A stretch of 64,000 nt of DNA, from NCBI RefSeq assembly GCF_009870125.1, contig NC_046681.1, forward strand, positions 17,683,001 through 17,747,000. Reading direction: 5' to 3'. This document shows positions 1-14,200 of this stretch, one piece after another. Below the pieces are notes generated by a model. The model did no database searches and was not told the DNA's origin. It saw only the letters and a program-made list of their open reading frames with translations. The stretch comes from Drosophila pseudoobscura (Eukaryota > Arthropoda > Insecta > Diptera > Drosophilidae). Each line of letters starts with the position of its first letter. Position 1 is the stretch's first letter. Both the position numbers and the translations under genes were made by a program.

Positions 1-2000
1 TTTTATGTACTTTAAATTTGGATTGGACGGAATTGTAGACTATGGCTACAAAAAGTAACCATAGGTTCGTACAAGTCCGACGCAAAGGGCAGGCAACCGG
101 AAGTTGAGATAGACCTAGAGCCCCCGGAGACCTTAAATGGGGAGGTTGAATCTGCGGCGTCGGCCGTAGCGTCTGTGGTGTCGGACGACAACCTGGACGA
201 CTACGTGCCCGATAGGAGAGAACTAGCTAGGGTCTCAACCTTATCGGTGTCGGTAAGAAGTTGGACCGGTCCAGATAAAACAATGGTGGAGGTGAACCTC
301 GGGAATACCATTGACACTCCTGCAGATAAACCTCCGCAATTTTTAGACAGTATGTGCTGCTCTCCTGGTCTACCTACCCAAAGGTGGAGCCGAGGACTAG
401 TCATTTAGGAGACCTGGATTCTTGGAAACAGGGTCTGAAGTGTGAAGACTCAAGACTATAGGCCATACGTACTTGCTACCTGCTTTCTTGCAAAAATACT
501 TGCACCTATTTCTACTCCCAAATTTCAGAAATTAAGACAAACCTGCAATGAGGCTCGAAGGCAAAAAGAGCTCGGGTCATAGCCAACCCGGACCTCCTCC
601 ACAATTGCGCCAAGGCCAGTCTGTCAATTAACAACAAAGAACTTAGGAAAGCCCAACGCGCCTCATGGCGTAAGTTCTCCAGCGAAATTGAGAGAAATTC
701 AGAAGCTTCGTACCATAGTAGAGTTCTCTCGAAGACAACATCCACCCTGGGCTATCTGAAGAAAGTCTTGGACAATATCCAGAATCGAGTCGCTAAACTT
801 TCTCCTCAGCACACTTCTCTGGCTGCGATGAAAACAGACCTAATTACATTGAGCCGCCTTCTGTTGCCTCAAGTTCTAGCCTGAACCTACCAAGTCAGGA
901 GAAAATTACTTGAACAAAAAAAGCTTCAAGCCCCACAAGACAGCTGAAACAGATGGCATCATCCCTGCCCAACTGATCCACTCTAGACAACAATTTATTA
1001 ACTGTCTTAAAACGATCTACGAGGTAGTCTTCTCACACGGACAGTCCGACACCTGGCTTCACAACAAAGTTGTTCTCATAACGAAGGCAGGTAAGCCCTC
1101 GTGCACTGCCCCAAAGTCTTCTGACTCATAAGTCTCTCATCCTTCATTCTGAAAATTATGGAATGGCTTTTAGGTCTGCATCCCATACCAAGTATTCTGC
1201 CACGACTTATCTCAGAATTTCACCATGCCTATCGGAAGAGATGATCCACCGAGACGGCTTCACACGATCACGTCGATCAGTAGGACCGAGTAGGACTGGT
1301 AGTATTCCTAGACAAAAAAGGCATCTTTAACAATATCCTCCCGACCGCCATCACAGGTACACTGACGGACTTGGGGGTTGATTCCCGAACGGTGAGCCTA
1401 AACGATCCAGACTGTGGAAAACATCCCCGCTTGGACACTCGAGACTTACCAGCGAGGACAGATTACTGTATGATCACCCTAGTGATCACCTTTCGACGGC
1501 TTGCCAGGTATCATTTTCACTTTGGGAGAATTGGAAGACGAGCGAAGCAGGACCGGCAAATGTGGTTCATATTTACACTGATGACTCAAAGCTGAATGGT
1601 CGCGTGGGAGGAGTCTACTGTAACGAGCTTAACATCAGTTACTGCTCCAGGCGCGCAGATCATTGTAGACTGTTCCCAGCGGATGCCTTCCAACGTCCGA
1701 TATTCGAGCACTTAGTGTGCGTCTTCTCGCGCAGTCAAACTCAACGACTTTAAATGACTGTCGTTGGTCTCTCAACGAGATCGCAGAGCAGTTAGATCTC
1801 TTCTTTATATAGGTCCCCTGACACAGGGATATCGACGGGAATGATGCCGCCGACGAACTAGCCAGGTAGGACACGACGACTTCGAGCAAATTGCAAACAG
1901 GTGATGGCGGAGAACCATCACCTGCAAAATATCGTGATCGATATGGCCATGTCGATGGAAGAAATGGTCGGCAGAGCTGTATAGACTCACCACTAATTAA
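1..2000 (+). mobile_element. Decayed non-LTR retrotransposon, LOA/R1-like ORF2
   Basis: Frameshifted pieces of a LINE polyprotein read left to right on the + strand. Around 910-1170 there is a reverse-transcriptase segment with 'DGIIPAQLI' and 'ITKAGKP', the usual RT block before the 'FRPISL' motif. Around 1280-1390 there is 'VVFLDKKGIFNNILPTAI', close to the 'AFLDIEGAFNN' RT block. Around 1560-1700 an RNase H start 'IYTDDSKLNG' is visible. Upstream, 360-800 resembles the endonuclease-RT linker. Stops and frameshifts interrupt every domain, so it is not functional. An RNase H after the RT fits LOA/I/R1-type LINEs. The element may begin beyond the window edge, and the clade is inferred from memory of the motifs. 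Confidence 0.75.
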
Positions 2001-2239
2001 ATAGCTGCAAAAACATGCACAGTCTTATGGAAAAAGCATGCAGTGAGAGCGAGAGATATATATGGGTCCAGTTGGCTTTCCAGTTAAGCTGGATTAGCAA
2101 AATTTCCAAAACCAATTTTGCTGACTTGGTGGGTATGTGTGATCTGTTTTATTCGAATTTTCGAATATTTTATAACTTACAATATTTTTGCTAATGGTTC
2201 TTACTCTGCTAAATCTGGCTCTCCAGCCATTATATCGTG

Positions 2240-2470
2240 GTCCATTTCGCCACTTCACACTGAACGAGGAAGTGTGTGAGGGAGAGATAGAGTAAGCGGA
2301 TGGCAGGGTGTTGCGTAGCCTCTGCAAATTGATATTTTCATTATGGATATAATAATATTCCGATCTGATCCAAATTCGTCTGATAGATCTGATATGGTCA
2401 TTCTCTATAGCTCTTCGTTTTTCTCGTATCTTCAAAATTCTAAGAATATATATACTGTATGGGGTCACCG
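2240..2470 (-). repeat. DINE-1/INE-1-like repeat fragment
   Basis: This is the reverse complement of the DINE-1 core. It shows the 'gttgcgtagcc' block, the 'gatatggtcattctctat' block and 'tctcgtatcttcaaaatt', in the same order as at 10.43-10.8 kb and 48.0-48.15 kb. It is non-coding and Helitron-derived by family knowledge. Confidence 0.65.
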
Positions 2471-3469
2471 ACGTTTTCCACTAGATTTTACAAATGATCG
2501 TACGAACTGAAATTTTGTGTGCTCCACAACTTGTATCGATTTTAAATGGCTTTCATTTTGTCTATCGCATTATATGAAAAAAGTACAACTTCTTTTCTTA
2601 ATAGCGAGCTCATTGGAAACCTGTTTTAAATCGTAGGAATTTTACGATTTGCGAAATCCGGAGCATACAAATTGCAATTCGTGCTTAGTTGCTTAGTCAA
2701 GTGGTTTTATTCTGTTCGTAATTTTCTGCGATTTCTAATAACTTGTGCGAATACCTGAATATTCAAAATTGTTTTCAGTTGATAGCAGTAAATGGAATAA
2801 TAATAAAAATAAAAACAAGATACAAAAATAGGGTAGCAAAACCATCGAAGGTTTTGGGTAGCAAAACCATCGAAGGTTTTGATACCCGATGGTTCTAAAA
2901 AGCATAATTTCTTCATTCTGGCTGATTTTAAAGAAAAAGAGACATAGTCAGACTGACATGGAGAATTGAGATTTTCATGCAGAAAAAATAATACGAAAAC
3001 GAAGTTTTGAAAATAGATGTTTTGATGTTTAATCTCCGCCCAAACCCTTCGAATAATAAAAATAACAAAAAACATATATACAACAATTTTTAGTACTTGC
3101 TGATTTTTTGTATTTACCTTTGATAATTTCGTATCTGATGGAACATTTGGAATTTTTTCACGAAGGTATGAAAAAGCATTGTTTATACTTTGTGTTCGTC
3201 TTCGCTCTTTTTTATTCGCTGTATTTCGTTTTTTTATGGTCCGAACATTTGGAGTTGCCATTAGACCATAGGGATTTAATGGGATATATCGTTGCTCCTG
3301 AACATTGTTTTTAGAGCCTGAAAACATATTTATATATATAATTTATAAATTTTTTTATCTATAAAATGAAATACTAAAAAAACATTAAACATTTTTAATA
3401 AGGAAATTAAGTCATGTCCAAATTGATGGTCATGGCTGTACTCTACTTCCTTCTTTTTAGTTTTCTAGT
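2471..3469. other. AT-rich stretch without a gene
   Basis: There is no supportable coding region. A 25-bp unit 'gggtagcaaaaccatcgaag' plus 'gtttt' is directly repeated at 2831-2880. A long minus-strand ORF here is low-complexity and Phe/Tyr-rich and matches no family I know. Confidence 0.5.
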
Positions 3470-3620
3470 ATCTTCCATAGTATCTTGCTCTACCTCTTAT
3501 AGTTTCTAGGATCTAGCGCTCATCGACTCGGCTATTGATGCTGATCTAGGATATATACACTTTATGGGGTGGGAAACGATTCCTTCTTGTCGTTCCACAC
3601 ATTCACTTTCCGCTTAAATC
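3470..3620 (-). repeat. DINE-1/INE-1-like 5' fragment
   Basis: The reverse complement carries the block 'cataaagtgtatatatcct', followed by 'gatcagcatcaatagccgag' and 'ctataagag'. These are the hallmark start of the DINE-1 copies at 16.8, 27.3, 36.5 and 37.6 kb. Confidence 0.6.
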
Positions 3621-3919
3621 TGATATACCCCTAAACTCATTTTGAGCATCGGGTATAAAAAATTGGTTGGCTCGAAGCATCAAAATGCTGTTGCCTATTT
3701 TAAGCGGACCGATTTGAAGATGGGGATATTTCGCTGATATTGACAGAGCTCGAGTGCAGACTCGAAACGCTGACACGAAACGTTGACAGGGCAAGTCAAT
3801 TTCAGGACGACATTAAAGAAATAGATGGTATTTTGTAAAATTGATATTTATATTTGTAATATTTAGATAACATTAACATTTACATTGTATTTTCTGCATA
3901 GCTAAAGGGTGAAGGACGG

Positions 3920-5330
3920 TTAAAGAGGGGGCTTATGGGGAAGTGCAGTTGAGGGATTCAGCCATAGCGATGTTGTAGCTCCAGCGTAGGCGGCCGATGT
4001 TAGGTTGATGGTAAAAGGGGTTTTTGTCTGTCTAGGCGCTCCATATAGGCTTTGGTTAGCCTGGAAATCTCTTGATGAACCCAAGGGACTCCGCGTTCTT
4101 CGTGGATTACATTGTTGGAATGGAACACATGTGCGTTGAAGATCGTTATAAACCGTCTTTTTTGAAATTTTTGAAATCCCATAGGTCCACAAGGGTTTCA
4201 ATATGGTCTTAGAGATAAGTATCTTGATGCGCAGCCGCAGAGTAGATCTTTTTCCGACTTCTGTCAAGCACCAGTCCTAATTGTTTGGCTGTGTCGCTGC
4301 TAGGAATGATAGCTTCATGGAGTTGGACTTGGGGGACGGCCTGGGCGGTTGGGTGGACTTCTCGGAGCTGACCATCATATTCCACCTTTTTAGCCAGGTG
4401 TTTATGGTGTCAAGCTACATTTGGAGGATGTTACTGGCAGTCTGAGACGAGTTATCATATTTGGCAGCCAATAGTCAAGCATCCGATATGACTGATATGT
4501 CAGCAGTGTAGGGGGTATATAGGAAGGAACTCCGGGTTGTCAGCTCTTATGCTAGATCTTTCGCCTCCGCACTTCACATAGAAGTTTCTGCTTCTATGTA
4601 GGATTTAGTGTAGGATTTAGCATAGAAGTGTAGGATTTAGCACTCTGTAGTGCGGGTAACGTAGTCTTTAACTTGTAAACCAGACCGGTGTGCCAAACCC
4701 TGTGGAAGCCTTGCTTAATTTACTTCCAGCAACTCGGCTGTCTCGTTAGCCTCCTGTTGTTCTGCTGGTCTGCTACCCTTTCGCTCACAGAACGGAACGT
4801 TACCAGGATCCTTTGGTCGTCTTTAGAGGGTTCTTCCTTTTGACAGGCTTTTTGATTCCTTTGGCTAGCCGTCACGTGTTGTGTTGCGACAGTGCACAGT
4901 GGATTGGTATGTTAAGATGCTAAACAACGTCATCCACTTCATAACCATTTGCAATCTTAACCATCGGGTTCAAATTGTTCTGCCGTCAAATCTGGTACCG
5001 CTCGATGTTGGTGTTGCGTCTCAACAATCTCCTTTTTGCCGAGTTGGTGCTGGCTAGCATATTTACCAGGAGCTTAACAACACAGTGGTCGGAACACAAC
5101 TCGAGCACGTTGCTGGTGACGATCTTGTGCCTATCTATCCACTTAGAGACAGCACTATTCAGTATATGAGGAATTTTAGGGCAGCAAGTGGGTCAGTAAG
5201 TAGGATCGAGTCCTCTACCGGTAAGACATTTTCCTTTGAAGTTGATATTCCGAGAACCCTTTATGTTTGTTTAGCTTTGAGATCGACTCCAGCAATAAAC
5301 CGTGGGTCAAAGTTGTTAAGGAAGTCATGA
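3920..5330 (-). mobile_element. Decayed jockey-clade LINE (endonuclease and RT C-terminus)
   Basis: Minus-strand translation of 5000-5330 gives an APE-type endonuclease remnant with 'NRFIAG'-like and 'LCSDHCVVKL' (SDH motif) segments. At 3920-4267 the RT C-terminal block 'LISKTILKPLWTYGI' is followed by 'AYMERL' about 50 codons later, as in jockey, Doc and BS elements. The intervening polymerase core is mostly deleted or frameshifted. It is a dead copy; clade assignment rests on these motifs. Confidence 0.7.
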
Positions 5331-5599
5331 AAAAGATGCCATGCCCTACTTGGTGTCGTGGTGTACTGTGGATGGCATACCGATTTTCATCACTAAGAAC
5401 GCACTTTGGTCAATTTTTTGTGTCATACAGTGAGCAATGCTAGGGCGATGCAAGCCACCCAGCTCCACCGGCAAAGGATTAAAGCAACAAACATGCGAGG
5501 AGGCGATCGAATCCACTTCACTTCTTCGTCTCGCATTCGTGCACGCTCCAGATATAAAATAATCCGCTCATCCGCAAGTGCTGATTGGTGCTATAGATA

Positions 5600-8500
5600 A
5601 AGAATGTCCACATTTTCATGCATTCAAATTCAAACATCAATCAAATGGTATGTGTTGCGCATCAAGAAAAGTGAAGTGATCCTGAAATCCATTCTCACAT
5701 TCAAAATTTAAAGTCCAGGAATAAGTGTAGCAAAAACATAACAGCTGGCGTTAGCAGTGGGATTTAAGAATGGTTCAATTCGGAGATTTAAAGGTTGAGC
5801 AGTTAACAAAAGATTTGGCTGAGAGGGCCAACAAGCGGTTTGAAAGGTGAATTGCAGCTATGGTTTAAAGCTATAATATAGATAGCAGGTTTAAAATTGG
5901 AGGATTACGAGTTCTTAGAAGAGTTTCTACGTGGCGAAACCAGATAGCTTTTTATATTATTGGCTAAAGTCGAATTGCTTTTCGAAATGCTAGCTAATTA
6001 AATAAAAATTAACTCAAAATACAAATAACTAGTAGCGGGCCCTTCCACGCTTCGGTGTTACAAATTGTAGTTGCATGTCCATTTTGCAATACTTGTGATT
6101 TTCAATATTTTCTGTTTTGCCGGCACGGAATTACTAAATATTTGGTTTTTGTTGCCGTCATTTTGCTTCGTATGTGCCTTTCATATACGGATTCCCTCTC
6201 CATCTCAGTCAATCCGTTTTGCAAAGCATTAGTTTAACGTTTAAGATCTCCGCCTACTTCGCCAATTCGTTACACTGCCCTTACTTTTGTTTTTCTTGGA
6301 CAGTATGTGCACATGCCAAAACCATCCAGATCGGATCACTATAGCCTGTAGGTGCCTATTCAACGATCTTTCGAAAAACATTTCACAAGCAAGTACATTT
6401 AGGCCTATAGATTTAAAATCGGTTCAGCATATTACAAAGAGAGAAATACATGGTGTACAGGCAGGCTACGGTTTTCAAACGGTTTCGCAAAACAACTTAA
6501 TAATAATAACTTATTTTACCCAACATCAAATTTTTCTCTGAAATAATTGGTCAGGCAACAACACTTTACGTTTTCGTGTTGCTGTCGCACACCGATTTGG
6601 TTATAGATACATAACAAGATAATATCTGATAAATAACAGAGGTTTTTGTGCGAGTAAAACATGAGCTCTTAACAGGACCATGAGAAAAACCAAACATAGA
6701 TGAACAAAATTTGCGACAAACGGACCGTTATGGTTTATAAAGCAAAGAAAGTAAAAACCGGAGTAGAGCGGCTGAGAACCAGAAGAACTATACTTTGAAA
6801 GTACAATTCGGCTGGTCTTGGTGTTTGTGACACTCATTGCCTAGTCTCTTAAGCTGATAGCACTGTCGAATTAACATTTGAACTAAACTATGGTCAATTT
6901 TCCCAATTTTTCTCTCTATGTTTTTTCCATCTCTCATGACAAGTGCAAGAAAAATTGAAAGAGATCGCGGTCTGAGTTGGCTGTCCTTTCGAAATCCTCC
7001 CGCATTAGCCCACAAATAAATTTGTCTTTTTTGGAAATCCACCGCATTAGCCCACAAATAAATTTGTCTTTTTTGGAAAAAGCTGAAATTTCGTCGCTAA
7101 CGTGTAATTACATTTAAAATATTGTTGTTAAATCGTTCGATTTTATATATACTGCCTTGTTGTCGTGTATTGTGTTAGAGACAGAGAGATAGAGCGAAAA
7201 GAAAGATCCTATCTATCTCCTTTCAAAGCCTATATATATCGAGCACACGCACTCCCACATACGCAAAACACTGTTTGCCAACCGCTGGTCCAGCAAACGG
7301 TCAGCCATAAACAGATTAAAAAAAACAGATGGAAATAGGATAATTGCGTGAGCGTAGAATTATTTGGTGAAAGGTTTCACAACCAAGTTCGAATTATTCA
7401 ACAAGAAGTATTTCCATAGACACGCATTATTCTACTTTTTAGATTTTCGTACTGGTAAAACCGATTGGGGAAAATATTTAAAAGAGCATTTTGCTGTTTT
7501 AGGTCACATTAAACATTTTCTTATAATTTACATTTTATATCCAAAACAGCAGGTCCGTTGTATACTGTGCTGTAGTAAATTGATTTTTGACCGACACAGT
7601 TGGAATATTTTGACATTTTTTTGAAAAAATTGCTTTCAGCTCGATTGAGATGTATTTTACTTTAGCGTTTATTGGGGTTTTTTTTTGTTGCGGTTGAAAC
7701 TAAACAGAAAACTTGTCTGCTGGTTAATATGCAACTGAGAGGAGCACAAAATGTTTTCTTTGCATGCGAATTGGTCGAAGCTAGAGCTTGAACAAGCGTA
7801 TGTGTATATATCCACCCCCAAAATCAACCAATGGCAGGCGCTGTTATACTCTATTATCCCATAAGACCAATCGCAAGTTCTACAAGTGAAGTATGTAAAT
7901 TTAAATATACACAAAACATACATAATTTTCACGCATGTATGTGTATCTATTTGTATGTATGTGTTCATAAGCAAGAACGCGATAAACTCTACCGACGATA
8001 AGATACCCGATAGTAGGATTTTTAGTTTTTGCACTCATAAAATATGAAAATACCTAAAAAATTCCTCGATGTCTCAAATAACAACTCAGACTGAAAGAAG
8101 AAAAAATGAAACTATACTTTTCAAAAACAAAATATTATATAAAAAGTTTTCGCTTTATTCATAAGTATGTATAAGCCAAAAAGCTTCATGAATGTCTCGA
8201 TAAATTAAAAAGATTATAATAGAAACACAATAATTTGGAATAAAGTCGCAAATGCTTTTAACGTACATAGCCTCCATAAAATCAAACAATAAGTATAAAT
8301 ACAAAAAGGAAATGCTAATCAAGTTTAATGTATAATCTGAATAAAATAAAAGGGCGAAAAGTTTCATTTCGTTTAAGTGATTTTGGATTTTACAAATACT
8401 TTCACATTTTCAAATATTAATTTTATTAGTAAGTTTACTTTAATATTTTCGAAAATAACGTAGTCGAAAGGAAATCAACTTGATCTAGCTAATATTGTAA

Positions 8501-10429
8501 AAAGTCTTTACACAAAATTATGTTTCTATTCTATTTAAAAAGTCTTCACACAAAAATTGGTCTCTCTACCTGCAGGTATTCATACAGATAGTTATGGATT
8601 TATTCACTCTGCTATTGATGGTTCCTTCTGACTGTTGCATACATCTTCAAGCATACAACATACCCTTTTACTCTAGGAGTACTGTGTATGACATTCTCGC
8701 TCTCGTTTTGAGTGGTCTTGCATGAATACTTGTGCAGTCTGACTGGAATAAAGTGGTTTTTGATTTATATTCAAGTATTCTGTGCACCCTCAGTTTGGAT
8801 AAAATAAAGTGGCCGCTTGGGCTGCAGCTGATTTCGATGTAAAGTAACAGTTGATGTTTCAGAGTTTCAGAGAGAAGGGGTGCGTTTGTGGAGCTCAGGC
8901 AGCTGGCGATGCTGTTTGCTCGAATCAAGTGTTTGGGTGCTGCAGAGTTTTGAGGGTGGTATCGGCACGTGCTTAGAGCAAGCGCAACAGCGAACTTTTA
9001 GCATTAAGTGCAGTTATTTCCTAAATAAAAAGATAACCCCAATTATAAAAGGCCTTTTATGGCCCATTATTGATGTATCTAAATTAGAGTTTCCCTTATT
9101 TTTCGAGACTAAAATTACTCTCGCTTACTCTCTATTTTTCCCTAATGTATATCCTAATAATTGGAAAAATTTTGTTTTTAATTACGATTCGTGTTAAAAC
9201 TTTTGAATTTACATACATTTTACTTTTAGGTTTCTGGAACTCTTTATTATACTCTCGTCAAATCTGATTTGTAATCCTTATTTGACTTCATTTTTCAATT
9301 TCAATAATAATATGCCAGAAATTATCAGTCTTCGTTGGAATAGAAAACTTTTATCAGCTCTAATAGTCCATGCTGTAAGGAGGAACATCTTTCAATTGTA
9401 ATCGCTTTTAAAAACACTGAACAACTCATTGCTGTGCCGCAACAGCCAAATTCGACAGGTAAAGAGCAAGCACAAGCTGTTTGTAATGCAGCTCTCAGAT
9501 GGAATCTTGAAGATTGTGTACATATTCATTGTTTTTATACAACAGCATCAAACACAGGTTTATTTTTAGAGCAGCAATTTGATGGGGATTTGCTTTGTTT
9601 TTCCTGCCGCCATCACATCTAAGAGCTTGTACTGAAAAGTGTGTATAAAGTAAAGTTACGCAAATAAAATTATTAAAACATATCAAACATATTAAAACAT
9701 CATTAATTATTCAATATTATGAAGGAAAATTAAAGATTTTTTGTCTCTTTTAAGCATCGGACAGTATTAGCTTCTGCCATGACTCCGAAGATAAAAGTTC
9801 ATATGCATGGTTCGCGGTCAATCTAAATAAATGATTTAAACTAAACAACGGGAACGTTGTTCGAAGAGTTTTCAAAGAGCATATTAGCTAGATCAATCAC
9901 TGTTACAAGTGTATTTCCAAATTTCAAATTTGTGTATAGAATTTTTTTAAATTCAAAAATGGGTTATTATTATTTGTCTTGGCTTACTGACGACGACTAT
10001 ATGGAGTTTTGACTCTTATTCTCTGACTCATATTGACTCTCTTATTAATTTTAAGGAATAAATTTTCCTCCAAAATAAAGATCATTGGTTGAGTTGTAAA
10101 GTATAATTCAAAATTAATCAGATTATGAGTAAATTATTACAATTTAAAATTAATCATTATAATATATGTAGTTTTTTAATAAAACCTTTAATGATTATGG
10201 TCCCTGTTTGAAAGTCAGTGACCGATAAGAGCATTCAAACGGAATCAAACTGTAGGCCATTCTTCTTCTTATACGTGTGGCAGCGGTGGTGTTTTTTGTA
10301 AGTCAAGTCAAATGATCGAGCGGGACGTTGTGAACCGCGGCAATGGTCACGGCTCTATACCCCGGCAGACCACATATATGTAATATTTTGATGTATATAA
10401 TCTATACAACGTAGTTTATTCGTAAACGC
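5600..10429. other. Gene-free AT-rich intergenic region
   Basis: No exon chain or conserved domain could be supported on either strand. It contains AT-rich unique sequence and simple TATATG-type tracts. A tandem duplication of about 41 bp ('ccgcattagcccacaaataa' and following bases) covers 6999-7077. Short ORFs here have no recognizable motifs. Confidence 0.5.
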
Positions 10430-10800
10430 CGAAACTGGTATCAGAACCCAAGAATCCCGCATGCTCTCTTTCTCTCTCAATATTTTGGTAGAGAACTAGG
10501 GGTCAAACAAAACGAACGGACAGAAAACAGACAAACAGATATACATATTTCTTTGTAAATCTGTTTATATTTCGCAGAGTATGTGTCAGAGGGAGAATGA
10601 GTAAGCAAGTGGCTATGCTATCGTAGCATATTCTTCCTTCTGAATATAATAGATATGGTCATTCTCTACGATTCTGTGTTCTTATTTTTTCTCATATCTT
10701 CAAAATTGTGGATGCCAACGTCCTCTGTATTGTGAAAAAGGGGCGTGTTCACATTTTTAATTACCCTCGTAACAGTCTGATACTAAAACAGGAGTCTGGA
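10430..10800 (-). repeat. DINE-1/INE-1-like repeat
   Basis: On the minus strand the order runs from 'tccagactcctg' through 'cttcaaaattgtgg' to the 'agagaatgaccatatc' block and the Cys-poor 3' tail. This matches the other copies in the window. The central 'gtagcc' module is diverged. Confidence 0.6.
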
Positions 10801-10944
10801 TACTAAACAGACAGACAAAGACATGCTATTCAATTTTTTTTAAATTTATTATTATACTTTGTATTTGATTATAAAATATTATCACAGATAAAAGTGTGTT
10901 GTTTTGCTGTTACTGTTAGAGCTTTCAGGGTTTCTAGGGTAGAG

Positions 10945-11145
10945 GTCCTCTTAGATCATCCTTTTGGGAAGTCGACTGGGTTTATTCTGGCCAGCCTATG
11001 CCGGTATCTGGTTCTCGCAAGACGCCTCGTCATTACATTAGGACTTCTGAGCTTACAAATATGGCTCTTCGCTTGATTGTTGATAGCATCACCAACAAGT
11101 ACGTTAAGGTCCTTGGCGATGTCCCGGTTACGAATATGCCCCTCA
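10945..11145 (-). mobile_element. Jockey-type LINE, ORF2 C-terminal relic
   Basis: Minus-strand translation gives one uninterrupted C-terminal reading frame containing 'IRNRDIAKDLNV', 'AKSHICKL' and 'RRLARTRYRHRLARINP' before a stop. This is the typical basic tail of jockey-clade reverse transcriptase ORFs. No RT core precedes it, so this is a 5'-truncated or deleted copy. Confidence 0.6.
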
Positions 11146-11281
11146 GCTCCGGATGATCAAGAATTTATATTCTTGTTGGTGAATGATAATTTTCGTTTAG
11201 CATTATTAACCACCCCCATTTAAAATCGTCAACAAATTATTATATGTGTATGTACATATGTTGTATTCATTGAGCATTATT

Positions 11282-14200
11282 TCATATACTACAATTATTT
11301 TTTCCATTATAAGAATATTGAGCAAAGAGCAGATTGTATGAAGGAAAATTACAGCATTGCATGTCCGTTCGTTTCCAATGCGACTCTTTAGAATATTCAA
11401 CTTCCAACTCCTTCATTGTCTCATAAGCCAAAGAACACTGTAATTGAAGAAAAAACTATTTAATTTTTGTTTGTTTATAAATAAAAAAGGCTTCCTGGCC
11501 CGAGAATTAATTTCCCCTGAAATTGATAGTTCCATTGATGGGTCATACAATTTCACGCAAAGATCAATCGAGCTTCCTTGCAAGGAGGATGAAATGAAAA
11601 GCTAATGATTCTGAAGCGCACACCAGTTATGTGAAAAAAAATAGATATATATTTTTTTTATTCATTAAAAAAATATCTAAAAACAGACGAACATTGTCGT
11701 AGATATTTACTGTGTTTACCAAATATACATACCTTGTTCGCAAAAATTGTAACGATAAATTTTCCCGGTTTAAATGTATTGATAACTTGATTTATAAGGT
11801 TCCTGTAGTTAGTCATTGCCACGTTAGTTTCAAAACTAACATAAGAAAATAAATTTTCTGGTGTAATGTGAATCGTCATATATTCTCCCTGTTGGAAAAC
11901 AATAATTAATATAAATCGTCATGTTATCGTTCAAGGAAATTAATACTTTAAAATGCAAAAATAACAAAGAAACATACTTTTTCGAATTGATTTGGTCACG
12001 CGCAACAATGAGAATAGTGTTACAGAATTACAGTTTTCAAAAATATGTTTGTTTAATGTTTATCTCTGTTAAGCCAACTTATAGTAACGGTTACAGCTTT
12101 CGCTCAAAGTTTCGCTAATTATACCCGGTACTTGACGAGTAAAGGGCTATATTAGATTTTTGGTAAAAGTGGATATATGTAAAAAGGGAAGAAAGCGTTT
12201 CCGACCCCATCGCTTAATAGTTATTTATTATTTCAATATTGTTTTACCTTTTCATTTATTCCATTCATAGAATAACCGCACGGATCAAACAGAAAATCAT
12301 CAATATGCATATTTGGCAAAATCTTATCAATTCCAGACATCTAAAATAAAAAACTGAAAAATTAAATTGTTTATGAAAAATGGTTCAAAGCCTTTATACC
12401 GAGGTCGCATCAGATGCGCTTAGAATATTTTTTTTATTAAAGACCGACATAGCGTTTTGGTCAAGATTCTGCATAAGAATTTCAATCGTTTGATCTGGAT
12501 CAGACTCGACGCCTTCATTTATCATGTGTCCTGGTGATAATTTCATGTCAGAACGACTAAAGGTATAAAGATACCAACATTCCAAGTTCATAGAACCCAA
12601 ACAATATGATCTTCCATTTGGAAAAAGTGTGTCAAGGTAAGAAACTTCCTCCGTAAATCCTTTATGTGGAGTAACCTGAAGGATAAATATTTTAACTTTT
12701 AAATTCTATCACATAATAAAAAAGTTTCTAACCTGAGCCTCTGGTCGAATAAAGTTTTTTCTTGAATAGAAAAGGTCCGTAATTATTTTGTACCCGTTTA
12801 AACTGGCAAGCTTTATCAATTGACTTAAGCATTTAAGTGGAGTTGTTGTTCCACAAGTTTTCAGTATCCATCTTCGTTTTGATACAAACATACTGCTTTC
12901 GCTGAAATTAATTAAATACGCAAAAATTTATTTTGAAATTCAGTAGAGAACCTATCTTCGGCGTGCCGAAGTCCGACAGCAAAAGCAGGCTGGGCTGTTA
13001 GGCTGGTAGCATGATCCTGCCCACGCAACATACCAACAACCATTTATCTCTCGTTGCTATGTCAGCTTATATACCACGATTGTAGTCTTAGAAATGAGCG
13101 ACATCAAATAGAAAAGGAGAAAAATGGAAGGAAATTATGGAAGATATCAGCCATGCTCTGGTAATCGCAAATCGCAAAAATGGCGGATTGACTGAAAAAT
13201 GTCAAAAGTGCGTGCTGTAGTTCTCTCAAATGAAAATAAAATTTGTATGAGAGGTGAAAAAAAAAGCATATTTGCTGATGTTTCAAGTTTATATTTATAT
13301 ATTTCGCAATTTATTTTCTTATATGTTAATATATTTAAAAAAAAAATCATTCTAATGAAACCCCAATTTATTTGCAGCACTGCCTTTACCCACAAAATCA
13401 CCTAGAATCATGTCTCTCTCATTGGAGGACCTCAAACATCAGAGAGAAATCTTCAAACGAAGCATTTCCCGTAGTAAAACGATGGTCCACGGAAAAACAG
13501 AAGCAATGGTTAAAAAATCAGCTGCTGGTTCAAAAAGTCGCCAAATTGTGTGGAAAGTGCTACAAATTTTTGTTTTTTTTTTTTAATTGTTATGTGTGAG
13601 TATTAATTACCTTATTATTTACCTCGTTCGCTTAAACATTTGTTTCCAATTTTCCATTAAATGCGTCATTCACTCATTTGGATTTTTCTAATTGTCCGGC
13701 TTGGTCTGCTTTCTAAGTAACACTTTCCACAGAAAAAATCATTTTTGGATTTCCAACTTTTTTCATGAATTTTCCAATGTTTTCAATATTTATTCTGCTA
13801 TTTGTGACGGAGTCTTATAGAAAAAATCAAAAACTTTGAAAATCGCTCTATCAGTTCTAGAGTTAGGTTCAAACACACACATCCTTGTTTCACATATATA
13901 TAGAATAAATAGATTATAGACGATAGATGGTAATATCAAAAAATGTAGAAAACCAGAGCATAGCTGTACCTCTCAAAACAGTCTCTTTTTAGATCCATAG
14001 ATTTATTCCACAGTCTCTGGCTTTTTTTCTAATTAGGATTGTATTTTGTATTTTTGATTGTTAAATAATATCACTGTTAGAGCAACTTATACAACATTTT
14101 CTACATTTTTAAATAAAAAATAAAAAAATGGTAACGTTAATTTTTGTAATAATTTTTTTAAAGTTTTTTTTTTTAAAGTAACGGGTGTATATGCTATATG

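Noticed and set aside
2707..3327. 206-codon minus-strand open frame
   Set aside because: Low complexity, Phe/Tyr/Lys-rich, in AT-rich DNA with an internal tandem duplication and no recognisable domain; likely a chance ORF.
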